Shown here: piece by piece, positions 47,358-59,014 of the stretch | Position numbering within the stretch: the first letter of the stretch is position 1 | How the letters are laid out: each line of letters starts with the position of its first letter | Assembly (NCBI GenBank): GCA_017311315.1 | Contig: CM029664.1 | Coordinates: 43,530,640-43,594,639 of the forward strand | Source of the DNA: Dendrocalamus latiflorus | Taxonomy: Eukaryota > Streptophyta > Magnoliopsida > Poales > Poaceae | Reading direction: 5' to 3' | DNA length: 64,000 bases | The notes under the pieces: generated by a model | Told to the model about the DNA's origin: nothing | The model's database searches: none | What the model saw: the letters and a program-made list of their open reading frames with translations, nothing else | Program-made: the position numbers and the translations under genes

Positions 47358-48275
47358 CGCGACCAGATTCGGGCTGGGATGAAGTCGCCGGCTAGCGGAT
47401 CCAGTTGGACGAGAGCGACGACGAGGTCGCTTGATCGAGGTGGTGATGACCACACACAGAGGATAACAGGATCGAGGGTGGCAGTGATGGAGCTCAAGAG
47501 TGGCAGTAGATAGCTGACCCAGCAGGATTTGGATGGCCCAACCAGATCCAGTCGGATCTGGCTGAGGAGCAACTGCAAAGGTAGCCAACAGAGCGGTAGC
47601 GATCGTCGACAAGAGGATAGAGGGAATGTGGATGCGGGCAGGGGAGAGGAGTACGGTGGAGAATGGTTGAGTGGGGACCAGATGAGTAAAAAAAGTAGAA
47701 AGCTGAACTACATAATTGAAGCTACTACTTCAACCTATTATGCATTTTAGGAAATTTTTTTATATGGTGATTTAAACTGATATAACAGTATTTTGTTTCC
47801 CAAAGACTATTGTTGTGGCTATGGGCCAAACAGAGAAAGAGGGGACTAGTGGAAGGAGAGGAGGAGAGGAGCCAGGTCTGTGTGGGGGAGTTGAGTAAGA
47901 ATGAGGGAGATGTCCCCCTTTGCCCCTCCTGGGGGCTTCTATATATATATATGAGTGGGGTAGAATGGGAAATCCCCATTCTACCCCTTAGTATTTACAA
48001 AGGATGGGGGTACACTGGTATATTTACACTGGTATATTCCTCTACACTATTGGGCCTATTATATGTTGGACTAGTTGCACGGCCCAGTCACGGGGGGTTG
48101 GGCCACCCCTACAACAGTACTCCCTCGACAGCAAGCGCTGAGGTCCCGATGGGCGAGCTGACGCGATCAACCACCCCAGCCCCCCGTTCCCTGACAGCAG
48201 CGCGAGGGTGCCGATGGAACTGGTAGCTCACAGACCCTAGAGGTAATGCTTATGAAGAAATCAGTGAAGCGCCGA
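47358..48275. repeat. left unique arm of the foldback element
   Basis: About 0.9 kb that matches 57310-58242 in reverse. Examples are GCGCGACCAGATTCGGGCTG (left) against CAGCCCGAATCTGGTCGCGC (right), and GGGGTAGAATGGGAAATCCC against GGGATTTCCCATTCTACCCC. It includes a TATA-like run at 47941-47951 that reads as a promoter on the minus strand, pointing away from the core. Confidence 0.88.
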
Positions 48276-49253
48276 AGACGTGTCGTCCCGCCGAGGCGAT
48301 GCCTACGAGGCGGACGGCAGATTCGAGCGCCGAAGACATGTCGTTGAGCGCCGAGGACGTGCCGTCCCGCCGAGGCGATGCCTACGAGGCGGACGACGGA
48401 GTTGAGCGCCGAAGACGTGCCGTCCCGCCGGGGCGATGCCTACGAGGCGGACGGCGGAGTCGAGCGCCGAAGACGTGTCGTCGAGCGCCGAGGACGTGCC
48501 GTCCCGCCGAGGCGATGCCTACGAGGTGGACGGCGGAGTCGAGTGCCGAAGACGCGTCGTCGAGCGCTGAGGACGTGCCGTCCCGCCGAGGTGCTGCCTA
48601 CGAGGCGGACGGCGGAGTCGAGCGCCGAAGACGTGCCGTCCCGCCGGGGCGATGCCTACGAGGCGGACGGCGGAGTCGAGCGCCGAGGACATCCATCCCG
48701 CAGAGGCGATGCCTACGAGGCGGACGGCGGATTCGAGCGCCGAAGACGTGTCGTCGAGCGCCAAGGACGTGCCGTCCCGCCGAGGCGATGCCTACGAGGC
48801 GGACGGCGGAGTCAAGTGCCGAAGACGTGTCGTCGAGCGCCGAGGACGTGCCGTCCCGCCGAGGCGATGCCTACGAGGTGGACGGCGGAGTCGAGTACCG
48901 AAGACGTGTCGTCGAGCGCCGAGGACGTGCCGTCTCGCCGAGGCGATGCCTACGAGGCGGACTGCGGAGTTGAGCGCCGAAGACGTGCCGTCCCGCCGAG
49001 GCGATGCCTACGAGGCGGACTGCGGAGTCGAGCGCCGAAGACATGCCGTCCCGCCGAGGCGCTGCCTACAAGGCAGACGGCGGATTCGAGCGCCGAAGAC
49101 GTGTCGTCGAGCGCCGAGGACGTGCCGTCCCACCGAGGCGATGCCTACGAGACGGACGGCAGAGTCGTGTGCCGAAGACGTGTCGTCGAGCACCGAGGAC
49201 GTGCCGTCACGCCGAGGCGATGCCAACGAGGCGGACGGCGGAGTCGAGTGCCG
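48276..49253. repeat. left 79/58-bp tandem array
   Basis: About 13 units. The full 79-bp unit is GCCGAAGACGTGTCGTCGAGC (21 bp) plus a 58-bp part containing CCGTCCCGCCGAGGCGATGC and TACGAGGCGGACGGCGGAG. Some units lack the 21-bp block and are 58 bp. Differences between neighbours are mostly single bases. Confidence 0.92.
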
Positions 49254-51255
49254 AAGAGTGCCCGCGAAGAGCGGGCGCTTGCGGCGTGGGCCGAGGGCAC
49301 TACGCACGCGGAGGTAGAGAGGCGAAGGCGCCGTTCCCCTAACTTCAAAGACAGTGCCCGCGAAGAGCGGGCGCTTGCGGCGTAGGCCGAGGGCACTACG
49401 CACGCGGAGGCGAGACCGCCATTCCCCTACCTTCAAAATAGTGCCCGCGAGGAGCGGGCGCTCGCGGCGTAGGCCGAAGGCACTACGCACGCCGAGGTAG
49501 GGAGGCAAAGCCGCCGTTCCCCTACCTTCAAAAGCAGGGCCCGCGGAGAGCAGTCGCACGCAACGTAGGCCGAAAGCACTACGCACGCCGAGGTAGGGAG
49601 GCGAAGCCGCCGTTCCCCTACCGCGAAAATGGTGCCCGCGAAGAGCGGACGCTTGCGGCGTAGGCCGTGGACGCTACGCACGCTAAGGTAGGGAGGCGTC
49701 GCCGCCGTTCCCCTACCTTCAAAAATAGTGCCTGCAAAGAGCGGGCGCTTTCGGCGTAGGCCGAGGGCGCTACGCACGCTGAGATAGGGAGGTGTCGCCG
49801 CCGTTCCCCTACCTTGAAAAAGTGGTGTCCACGAAGAGCGGGCGCTTGCGGCGTAGGCCGAGGGCGCTACGCACGCGGACGTAGAGAGGCGAAGGAGCTG
49901 TTCCCATACCTTCAAAGACAGTGCCTACGAAGAGCGGGCGCTTGCGGCGTAGGCCGAGGGCACTACGCACGCGGAGGTAGAGAGGCGAAGGCGCCGTTCC
50001 CCTACCCTCAAAAAGGAGTGACCGCGAAGAGCGGGCGCTTGCGGCGTAGGCCGAAGGCACTACGCACGCGGAGGTAGAGAGGCGAAGGCGCCGTTCCCCT
50101 ACCTTCAAAAATAGTGCCCGCGAAGAGCGTGCGCTTGCGGCGTAGGCCGAGGGCACTACGCACGCGGAGGTAGAGAGGCGAAGGCGTCGTTCCCCTACCT
50201 TCAAAAATAGTGCCCGCGAAGAGCGGGTGCTCGCGGCGTAGGCCGAAGGCACTACGCACGCCGAGGTAGGGAGGCGAAGCCGCTGTTCCCCTACCTTCGA
50301 AAATAGTGCCCGCGAGGAGCGGGCGCTCGCGGCGTAGGCCGAAGGCACTACGCACGCCGAGGTAGCGAGGCGAAGCTGCCATTCCCCTACCTTCAAAAGC
50401 AGGGCGCGCGGCGAGCGGGCGCTCGCGACGTAGGCCGAAAGCACTACGCACGCCGATGTAGGGAGGCGAAGCCGCCGTTCCACTACCTCGAAAAACGGTG
50501 CCCGCGAAGAGCGGGCGCTTGCGGCGTAGGCCGAGGGCGCTACGCACGCTGAGGTAGGGAGGCGTCGCCGCCGTTCCCCTACCTTCAAAAATAGTGCCCG
50601 CGAAGAGCGGGCGCTCGCGGCGTAGGCCGAAGGCACTACGCACGTCGAGGTAGGGAGGCGAAGCCGCCGTTCCCCTACCTCAAAAAATGATACCCGCGAA
50701 AAGCGGGCGCTTGCGGCGTAGGCCGAGGGCGCTACGCACGCTGAGGTAGGGAGGCGTCGCCGCCGTTCTCCTACCTTCAAAAATAGTGCCCGCAAAGAGC
50801 GGGCGCTCGCGGCGTAGGCCGACGGCACTACGCACGCCGAGGTAGGGAGACGAAGCCGCCGTTCCCTACCTCGAAAAACGGTGCCCGCAAAGAGCGGGCG
50901 CTTGCGGCGTAGGCCGAGGGCGCTACGCCCGCTGAGGTAGGGAGGCGTCGCCGCCGTTCCCCTACCTTCAAAATAGTGCCCGCAAAGAGCGGGCGCTTGC
51001 GGCGTAGGCCGAGGGCACTACGCACGCGGAGGTAGAGAGGCGAAGGCGCCGTTCCCCTACCTTCAAAAATAGTGCCCGCGAAGAGCGGGCGCTCGCGGCG
51101 TAGGCCGAAGGCACTACGCACGCCGAGGTAGGGAGGCGAAGCCGCCGTTCCCCTACCTCGAAAAACGGTGCCCGCGAAGAGCGGGCACTTTCGGCATAGG
51201 CCGAGGGCGCTACGCAAGATGAGGTAGGGAGGCGTCGCCGCCGTTCCCCTACCTT
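49254..51255. repeat. left ~96-bp tandem array
   Basis: About 20 units of roughly 96 bp. Each has a GCCCGCGAAGAGCGGGC hairpin, then CTTGCGGCGTAGGCCGAGGG, CACTACGCACGC, and a second potential hairpin between GGTAGGGAGGCG and CGTTCCCCTACC. Units fall into at least three subtypes (GGCGTCGCCGCC, GGCGAAGCCGCC and GGCGAAGGCGCC middles) that alternate. Because 96 is a multiple of 3, long frames stay open through the array. Confidence 0.93.
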
Positions 51256-51394
51256 GAAAAAGTCACGGTGCACTCCCTGGTGCAACGCGCACGAGTGCGC
51301 GATATCCAAGTGGTGCGCCGCTTAAAGCGAGTCACTCCCTTGTGTCTCGGCCGGTCGCAATTTTTATACTCTGTAGAGTGCGTGGGAACAACAT

Positions 51395-51765
51395 CCACGT
51401 CTTATCTATAGTCCGTAGACTGTCGCGTGCGGAGGCGGACCTCGACGCTACGCCTTATTTATAGTCCGTAGACTCGCGCGTGCGGAGGCGGGCCTCGACG
51501 CTACGTCTTATTTAAAGTCCGTAGACTGGTGCGTGCGGAGGCGTACCTCGACGCTACGTCTTAATTTATAGTCCGTAGACTCGCGCATGCGGAGGCGTAC
51601 CTCGACGCTACGTCTTATTTAAAGTCCGTAGACTGGTGCGTGCGGAGGCGTACCTCGACGCTACGTCTTAATTTATAGTCCGTAGACTCGCGCGTGCGGA
51701 GGCGGACCTCGACGCTACGTCTTATTTAAAGTCCGTAGACTGGTGCGTGCGGAGGCGTATCAAAG
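51395..51765. repeat. ~62-bp tandem array in the core
   Basis: About six copies of a unit with TAGTCCGTAGACT, (TC)GCGCGTGCGGAGGCG, ACCTCGACGCTACGTCTTAT, in two alternating subtypes (GACTCGCGCG and GACTGGTGCG). Confidence 0.9.
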
Positions 51766-52784
51766 CTTTGCAGTGGGGATGCAGTGGGGATTATCAAAGC
51801 TTTGCACGTAACCACGTACCATGCTTATCAGGTGGGGCGGTGGCGACGCGGCGTGAATTCCCCGGTTGCAAAGACCTTGACCGCGCAGAACTCGCAGAGC
51901 CCGTCGTGAGGCGTGCTCCATGATCGGTGGGCGCGTGTCCTGCTCGGCGCCAAACGCGCGGCGCGGGGATCTCCTCCGCATGGGGCACGTCACGGAGCTG
52001 GCTCAGAGGCTTGATGACATGGCACGCCGGTCGGGGACTTCGCAGGCCGAGCGAGGACACACCGCATCGCTCAGCGCGATCGCCTGGGCGGGGAGAGGTT
52101 GCAAGGCCGGCGAAGGCACCGAGCGGGGGTCGATGAAGGCCTCGCGGGGCCAAGCGGAGGTCGGCGATGTCGCCGGGCGGAAATCGGCGAAGTCGTCGCG
52201 GGGTCCGTCATGGAGAAGTTAGCGACGAAGGCCGACGCCGCGAAGTCTGACATCGGAGTCCAGAACGAAGTCAATCGTTGGAGCCCAGAGCGAAGATAGG
52301 CGATGCGGAGTCTTGCGAAGAACCACGCCGAAGTACCCGCGGTCTGCATCACGCTGCGATGAAGCCACGACAAGCAAACCCACGGCGCGCTGGGGCGGAG
52401 GGCTTGCAATTGCATCCGCCGGCGTGCGTGCTTCGTCGACGCTAACTCCGGCGTGACTGCGGCGGTCCGCCAAGTGCGGCCGCCTCCCGTACTAGTGAGC
52501 TTCCTGGACAACTTGATGCAGTCGCGTGCGTACTGGCAAGGAATGCGCCCGCGCAGGCAAGTCAGGCCCCTCGCCGCGTCCTGCGCGATGGAAGGCCGAG
52601 GGCCTCACCGACCACGACCATGGCAGTGGAGAAGTCACCGGGCCACCGCGGAGGGCGGAATGGAGGGAACCGTAGACGCGGCGTGGGCTGCGTCGAAAGA
52701 GACTTCGGCGGGACGTCGCCGACGTAGAGCTCGGGGGAGTCTTCGACTAGTACAGGCCAAGCCTCGTGCAGAGGACCTTCGGAG

Positions 52785-53085
52785 TCGAGCATCCTCGGCG
52801 GAGCCGTGCCTCGGCGTCGTCGTGCGCTCCAGACTTCGGCATCCCCGGCGGAGCCGTGCCTCAGCGTCGTCGTGCGCTCCAGACTTCGGCATCCCCGGCG
52901 GAGCCGTGCCTCGGCGTCGTCGTGCGCTCCAGACTTCGGCATCCTCGGCGGAGCCGTGCCTCGGCGTCGTCGTGCGCTTCAGACTTCGGCATCCTCGGCG
53001 GAGCCGTGGGACTCCGTCGCAGAGCCGTGCGCGGAGCCAGGACCTTCGGAGCCAAGCGGCCTCCTCGACGGAGCCATGCCTCGGC
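52785..53085. repeat. ~57-bp tandem array in the core
   Basis: About four near-identical copies of GGCGGAGCCGTGCCTCGGCG, TCGTCGTGCGCTCCAGACTT and CGGCATCC, followed by diverged copies. Confidence 0.88.
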
Positions 53086-53800
53086 GTCGTTGTCCGCTTG
53101 CGGAGCCCCGGGACTCTGTCGCAGAGCAGTGCGCGGAGACACGCGAGACCTGAAGACGGCGCGGAGCCACCAGTAACGCAGAGACCCAGAGTCGGGGGCG
53201 TCGCGCGAGTGCCAGGCCGAGGCGGCGTCGGACGAGGTGTACTTGCCATGTGAAAATGCAGCCTGAGTGCATGCACGAGGGCGAAGTGCCAACGCTGCTG
53301 TTGACTGCGACGTAGGCACGGAGCTCGACGTGGCGAAGGCCGTCTTCGGGAAGCCCGGCGTCGCAGAGTCAGAGCGAAGTCCGAGGCACTGGCATGTAGT
53401 CTACGCAGAGGCCGGGGACGAGGTCCATCGTGCGGGCGCGGGGGCGACACGAAGCAGAATGTTGATGCCGCGGAGCCGAGCGGGGGCGGGAACCACGCGG
53501 GGTCGTGGAGTCGGAGTGGTATTCAGCGGCGCGGAGCGGCGCCGTGCTCGCCAACACGACGTTCTCGCCGGCGTTCCCTGGCTGCGGCCAGAAGAAGCCG
53601 CCGAGCCCAGAGGTCTTCGAAGCCTCCGCCACACAGTGACGTGCCGACATCTGCACGCATACAGGAATATCTGCCTAATTATTGGCATACATGCATATCC
53701 ATCAAACCGTTGTCATGCGGGGTGCATGTGTATCCACGTGACTATTGCCATGCATAAATATCTACAAGTTCCCCTACGTCCTCGGCGCTCGACGACACGT

Positions 53801-56592
53801 CTTCGGCGCTCGAAGGTAGGGGAACGGCGGCTTCGCCTCCCTACCTCGGCGTGCGTAGTACTTTCGGCCTACGTCGCGAGCACCCGCTCTCCGCGGGCCC
53901 TACTTTTGAAGGTAGGGGAACGGCGGCTTCGCCTCTCTACCTCGGCGTACGTAGTGCCTTCGGCCTACGCCGTGAGCGCCCGCTCCTCGCGGGCACTATT
54001 TTCGAAGGTAGGGGAACGGCGGCTTCGCCTCCCTACCTCGGCGTGCGTAGTGCCTTCGGCCTACGCAGCGAGCGCCCGCTCCTCGCGGGCACTATTTTCG
54101 AAGGTAGGAAAACGACGGCTTCGCCTCCCTACCTCGGCGTGAATAGTGCCTACGGCCAACGCCGCGAGCGCCCGCTCTTCGCGGGCACTATTTTTGAAGG
54201 TAGGGGAACGGCGCCTTCGCCTCTCTACCTCCGCGTGCGTAGTGCCCTCGGCCAACGCCGCAAGCGCCCGCTCTTCGCGGGCACTATTTTTGAAGGTAGG
54301 GGAACGGCGGCGACGCCTCCCTACCTCAGCGTGCGTAGCGCCCTCGGCCTACGCCGCAAGCGCCCGCTCTTCGCGGGCACCGTTTTTCGAGGTAGGGGAA
54401 CGGCGGCTTCGCGTCCCTACCTCGGCGTGCGTAGTGCCGTCGGCCTACGCCGCGAGCGCCCGCTCTTCGCGGGCACTATTTTTAAGGTAGGGAAACGGCG
54501 CCATCGCCTCTCTACCTCCGCGTGCGTAGTGACCTTGGCCTACGCCGCAAGCGCCCGCTATGCGGGCACTATTTTTGAAGGTAGGGGAACGGCGGCGACG
54601 CCTCCCTACCTCATCGTGCGTAGCACCCTCGGCCTACGCCGCAAGCGCCCGCTCTTCGCGGACACCGTTTTTCGAGGTAGGGGAACGGCGGCTTCGCCTC
54701 CCTACCTCGGCGTGCGTAGTGCCTTCGGCCTATGCCGCGAGCGCCCGCACTTCGCGGGCACTATTTTTGAAGGTAGGGGAATGGCGGCGACGCCTCCCTA
54801 CCTCAGTGTGCGTAGCGCCCTCGGCCTACGCCGCAAGCGCCCGCTCTTCGCGGGCACCATTTTTCGAGGTAGGGGAACGGCGGCTTCGCCTCCCTACCTC
54901 GGCGTGCGTAGTGCCTTCGGCCTACGCTGTGAGCGCCCGCTCCTCGCGGGCACTATTTTCGAAGGTAGGGGAACGACGGCTTTGCCTCCCTACCTCGGCG
55001 TGCGTAGTGCCTTCGGCCTACGCCGCGAGCGCCCGCTCTTCGCGGGCACTATTTTTGAAGGTAGGGGAACGACGCCTTCGCCTCTCTACCTCCGCGTGCG
55101 TAGTGCCCTCGTCCTAGGCCGCAAGCGCCCGCTCTTCGCGGGCACTATTTTTGAAGGTAGGGGAACGACGCCTTCGCCTCTCTACCTCAGCGTGCGTAGT
55201 GCCTTCGGCCTACGCCGCAAGCGCCCGCTCTTCGCGGTCACTCCTTTTGGAGGGTAGGGGAACAACGGTCTCGCCTCCTTGCCCCCGCGTGCGTAGTGCC
55301 ATCGGCCTACGCCGCAAGCGCCCGCTCTTCGCGGGCACTGTCTTTGAAGGTAGGGGAACGACGCCTTCGCCTCTCTACCTCCGCGTGCGTAGCGCCCTCG
55401 GCCTACGCCGCAAGCGCCCGCTCTTCGCGGGCACTATTTTTGAAGGTAGGGGAACGGCGACGACGCCTCCCTACCTCAGCGTGCGCAGCGCCCTCGGCCT
55501 ACGCCGCCAGCGCCCGCTCTTCGCGGGCACCGTTTTTCGAGGTAGGGGAACGGCGGCATCGCCTCCCTACCTCGGCGTGCGTAGTGCTTTCGACCTACGT
55601 CGCGAGCGCCCGCTCGCCGTGGGCCCTGCTTTGGAAGGTAGCGGAACTGCGGCTTCGCCTACCTACTTCGGTGTGCGTAGTGCCTTCGGCCTACGCCGCG
55701 AGCGCCCGCTCCTCGCGGGCACTATTTTTGAAGGTAGGGGAACGGCGCCTTCGCCTCTCTACCTCCGCGTGCGTAGTGCCCTCGGCCTACGCCGCAAGCG
55801 CCCGCTCTTCACGGGCACTAATTTTGAAGGTAGGGGAACGTCGCCTTCGCCTCTCTACCTACGCGTGCGTAGTGCCTTCGGCCTACGCCGCAAGCGCCCG
55901 CTCTTCGCGGTCACTCCTTTTTGAGGGTAGGGGAACGGCGGTCTCGCCTCCTTTCCTCCGCGTGCGTAGTGCCCTCGGCCTACGCCGCAAGCGCCCGCTC
56001 TTCACGGGCACTGTCTTTTAAGGTAGGGGAACGGCGCCTTCGCCTCTCTACCTCCGCGTGCGTAGCGCCCTCGGCCTACGCCGCAAGCGCCCGCTCTTCG
56101 TGGGCACCCCTTTTTCAAGGTAGGGGAACGGCGGCGACGCCTCCCTACCTCAGCGTGCGTAGCGCCCTCGGCCTACGCCGCAAGCGCCCGCTCTTCGCGG
56201 GCACCGTTTTTTGAGGTAGTGGAACGGCGGCTTCGCCTCCCTACCTCGGCGTGCGTAGTGCTTTCGGCCTACGTCGCGAGCGCCCGCTCTCCGCGGGCCC
56301 TGCTTTTGAAGGTAGGGGAACGGCGGCTTCGCCTCCCTACCTCGGCGTGCGTAGTGCCTTCGGTCTACGCCGCGAGCGCCCGCTCCTCGCGGGCACTATT
56401 TTTGAAGTTAGGGGAACGACGCTCTCGCCTCCTTGCCTCCGCGTGCGTAGTGCCCTCGGCCTATGCCGCAAGTGCCCGCTCTTCGCGGGCACTGTCTTTG
56501 AAGGTAGGGGAACGACGCCTTCGTCTCTCTACCTCCGCGTGCGTAGTGCCCTCGGCCCACGCCGCAAGCGCCCGCTCTTCGCGGGCACTCTT
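53801..56592. repeat. right ~96-bp tandem array (inverted)
   Basis: About 29 units of the same repeat as at 49254-51255 but on the opposite strand (GAAGGTAGGGGAACGGCGGC, CTACGCCGC(A/G)AGCGCCCGCT, CTTCGCGGGCAC). It is longer than the left array by about eight units, so the arms have changed copy number independently. Confidence 0.93.
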
Positions 56593-57330
56593 TGGCACTC
56601 GACTCCGCCGTCTGCCTCGTAGGCATCGCCTCGGCGGGACGGCACGTCCTCGGCGCTCGACGACACGTCTTCGGCACTCGACTCCGCCGTCCGCCTCGTA
56701 GGCATCGCCTCGGCGGGACGGCACGTCCTCGGCGCTCGACGACACATCTTCGGCACTCGACTCCGTTGTCCGCCTCGTAGGCATCGCCTCGGCGAGACGA
56801 CACGTCCTCGGCGCTCGACGACACGTCTTCGGCGCTCGAATCTGCCGTCCGCCTCGTAGGCAGCGCCTCGGCGGGACGGCAGGTCTTCGTCGCTCGACTC
56901 CGCCGTCCGCCTCGTAGGCATCGCCTCGGCGGGACGGCACGTCTTCGGCGCTCGACTCCGCCGTCCGCCTCATAGGCATGGCCTCGGCGAGACGGCACGT
57001 CCTCGGCGCTTGACGACACGTCTTCGACACTCGACTCCGCCGTCCGCCTCGTAGGCATCGCCTCGGCGGGACGGCACGTCCTCGGTGCTGGACGACACAT
57101 CTTCGGCACTCGACTCCGCCGTCCGCCTCGTAGGCATCGCCTCGCCGGGACGGCACGTCCTCGGCGCTCGACGACGCGTCTTCGGCACTCGACTCCGCCG
57201 TCCGCCTCGTAGGCATCGCCTCGGCGGGACGGCACGTCCTCGACGCTCGAATCCGCCGTCCGCCTCGTAGGCATGGCCTCGGCGGGACGGCACGTGTTCG
57301 GCGCTCGACGACGTCTTCGGCGCTTCACTG
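56593..57330. repeat. right 79/58-bp tandem array (inverted)
   Basis: About ten units of the 79/58-bp repeat in inverted orientation (GACTCCGCCGTCCGCCTCGT, AGGCATCGCCTCGGCGGGAC, GGCACGTCCTCGGCGCTCGA). It mirrors 48276-49253 with fewer units. Confidence 0.92.
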
Positions 57331-58242
57331 ATTTCTTCATAAGCATTACCTCTAGGGTCTGCGAGCTACCAGTTCCATCGGCACCCTCGCGCTTGCTGTC
57401 AGGGAACGGGGGGCTGGGGTGGTTGATCGCGTCAGCTCGCCCATCGGGACCTCAGCGCTTGCTGTCGAGGGAGTACTGTTGTAGGGGTGGCCCAACCCCC
57501 CGTGACTGGGCCGTGCAACTAGTCCAACATATAATAGGCCCAATAGTGTAGAGGAATATAGCAGTGTAAATATACCAGTGTACCCCCATCCTTTGTAAAT
57601 ACTAAGGGGTAGAATGGGGATTTCCCATTCTACCCCACTCATATATATATATATAGAAGCCCCCAGGAGGGGCAAAGGGGGACATCTCCCTCATTCTTAC
57701 TCAACTCCCCCACACAGACCTGGCTCCTCTCCTCCTCTCCTTCCACTAGTCCCCTCTTTCTCTGTTTGGCCCATAGCCACAACAATAGTCTTTGGGAAAA
57801 AAAATACTGTTACATCAGTTTAAATCACCATATAAAAAAAATTCTCCTAAAATGCATAATAGGTTGAAGTAGTAGCTTCAATTATGTAGTTCAGCTTTCT
57901 ACTTTTTTTACTCATCTGGTCCCCACTCAACCATTCTCCACCGTACTCCTCTCCCCCTGCCCGCATCCACATTCCCTCTATCCTCTTGTCGACGATCGCT
58001 ACCGCTCTGTTGGCTACCTTTGCAGTTGCTCCTCAGCCAGATCCGACTGGATCTGGTTGGGCCATCCAAATCCTGCTGGGTCAGCTATCTACTGCCACTC
58101 TTAAGCTCCATCACTGCCACCCTCGATCCTGTTATCCTCTGTGCGTGGTCATCACCACCTCGATCAAGCGACCTCGTCGTCGCTCTCGTCCAACTGGATC
58201 CGCTAGCCGGCGACTTCATCCCAGCCCGAATCTGGTCGCGCA
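57310..58242. repeat. right unique arm (inverted)
   Basis: The inverted copy of 47358-48275. A TATA-like run at 57640-57655 points rightward, away from the core, and is followed by AGAAGCCCCCAGGAGGGGCA. The mirrored match ends abruptly at 58242 within TGGTCGCG. Confidence 0.88.
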
Positions 58243-58745
58243 TCGCCTCGGCGGGACGGCACGTGTTCGGCGCTCGACGACGTCTTCGGCGCTTCACTGA
58301 TTTCTTCATAAGCATTACCTCTAGGGTCTGCGAGCTACCAGTTCCATCGGCACGCTCGCGCTTGCTGTCAGGGAACGGGGGACTGGGGTGGTTGATCGCG
58401 TCAGCTCGCCCATCGGGACCTCAGCGCTTGCTGTCGAGGGAGTACTGTTGTAGGGGTGGCCCAACCCCCCGTGACTGGGCCGTGCAACTAGTCCAACATA
58501 TAATAGGTCCAATAGTGTAGAGGAATATAGCAGTGTAAATATACCAGTGTACCCCCATCCTTTGTAAATACTAAGGGGTAGAATGGGGATTTCCCATTCT
58601 ACCCCACTCATATATATATAAGCCCCCAGGAGGGGCAAAGGGGGACATCTCCCTCATTCTTACTCAACTCCCCCACACAGACCTGATTCCTCTCCTCCTC
58701 TCCTTTCACTAGTCCCCTCTTTCTCTGTTTGCCCGTAGCCACAAC
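58243..58745 (+). repeat. second direct copy of the right arm's inner part
   Basis: CATCGCCTCGGCGGGACGGC at 58243 starts a ~500-bp segment nearly identical to 57268-57780, in the same orientation, ending at AGCCACAACAA. It includes a second outward TATA-like run at 58610. This points to an unequal exchange or a re-insertion after the arm formed. Confidence 0.88.
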
Positions 58746-59014
58746 AACTATCATCTTATAGTAGTCTTTATTGTGGATGCCCTCGCACATGCTGATGCTG
58801 CACTCCCACTCCTCACGTACAATGTACCCCAATCTGCAGCTCCGACGACTGTTTGCTACGGCTGACGGGTGAGACCAACCGCTGTACATGCAACCCGTTG
58901 TGTCGCTTCTTAAAAGCATGCATGTGAAGCCGGTGCTTAGCTCGATTCTTGCACTCGTTGGCGAGCAGCAAGGCGATAGATCGGTAAGCGTAGCAAAGGG
59001 CACTAAATCACGTA
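58746..59014. other. right outer flank of the foldback structure
   Basis: It contains the ATTGTGGATGCCCTCG motif that may be the element's right end. No gene is recognised. Confidence 0.4.

Larger units (their letters stand above)
51256..53800. other. central core of the foldback element
   Basis: About 2.5 kb of GC-rich sequence between the two arms, with its own small arrays (51395-51765 and 52790-53010). Frames of up to 291 codons are present on both strands, but they are Arg/Ala/Ser-rich and overlap each other. I recognise no transposase, protease or nucleic-acid-binding motif. A short AT-rich part with ATGCATATC-like repeats is at 53650-53765. Confidence 0.6.
46797..58790. mobile_element. 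giant foldback-type element with inverted repeat arrays
   Basis: Sequence from 47358 to about 51255 is repeated in inverted order from about 53800 to 58242, with the same order of blocks mirrored around a 2.5-kb core: unique arm, 79/58-bp array, 96-bp array. A short outer motif AGGGCATCCACAAT at 46836-46849 is inverted at 58771-58784 (ATTGTGGATGCCCT) and may mark the ends. No transposase is recognisable. Candidates are a foldback/Mutator-like non-autonomous element or a rearranged retroelement. I cannot name the family. Confidence 0.6.

Noticed and set aside
48299..49385. 224-335-codon frames over the 79-bp array
   Set aside because: Three overlapping frames are open at once and follow the repeat. 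Units of 79 and 58 bp shift frame, so there is no consistent protein.
51760..53660. Frames of up to 291 codons in the foldback core
   Set aside because: They overlap on opposite strands, are driven by GC content and short repeats, and show no recognisable motif.
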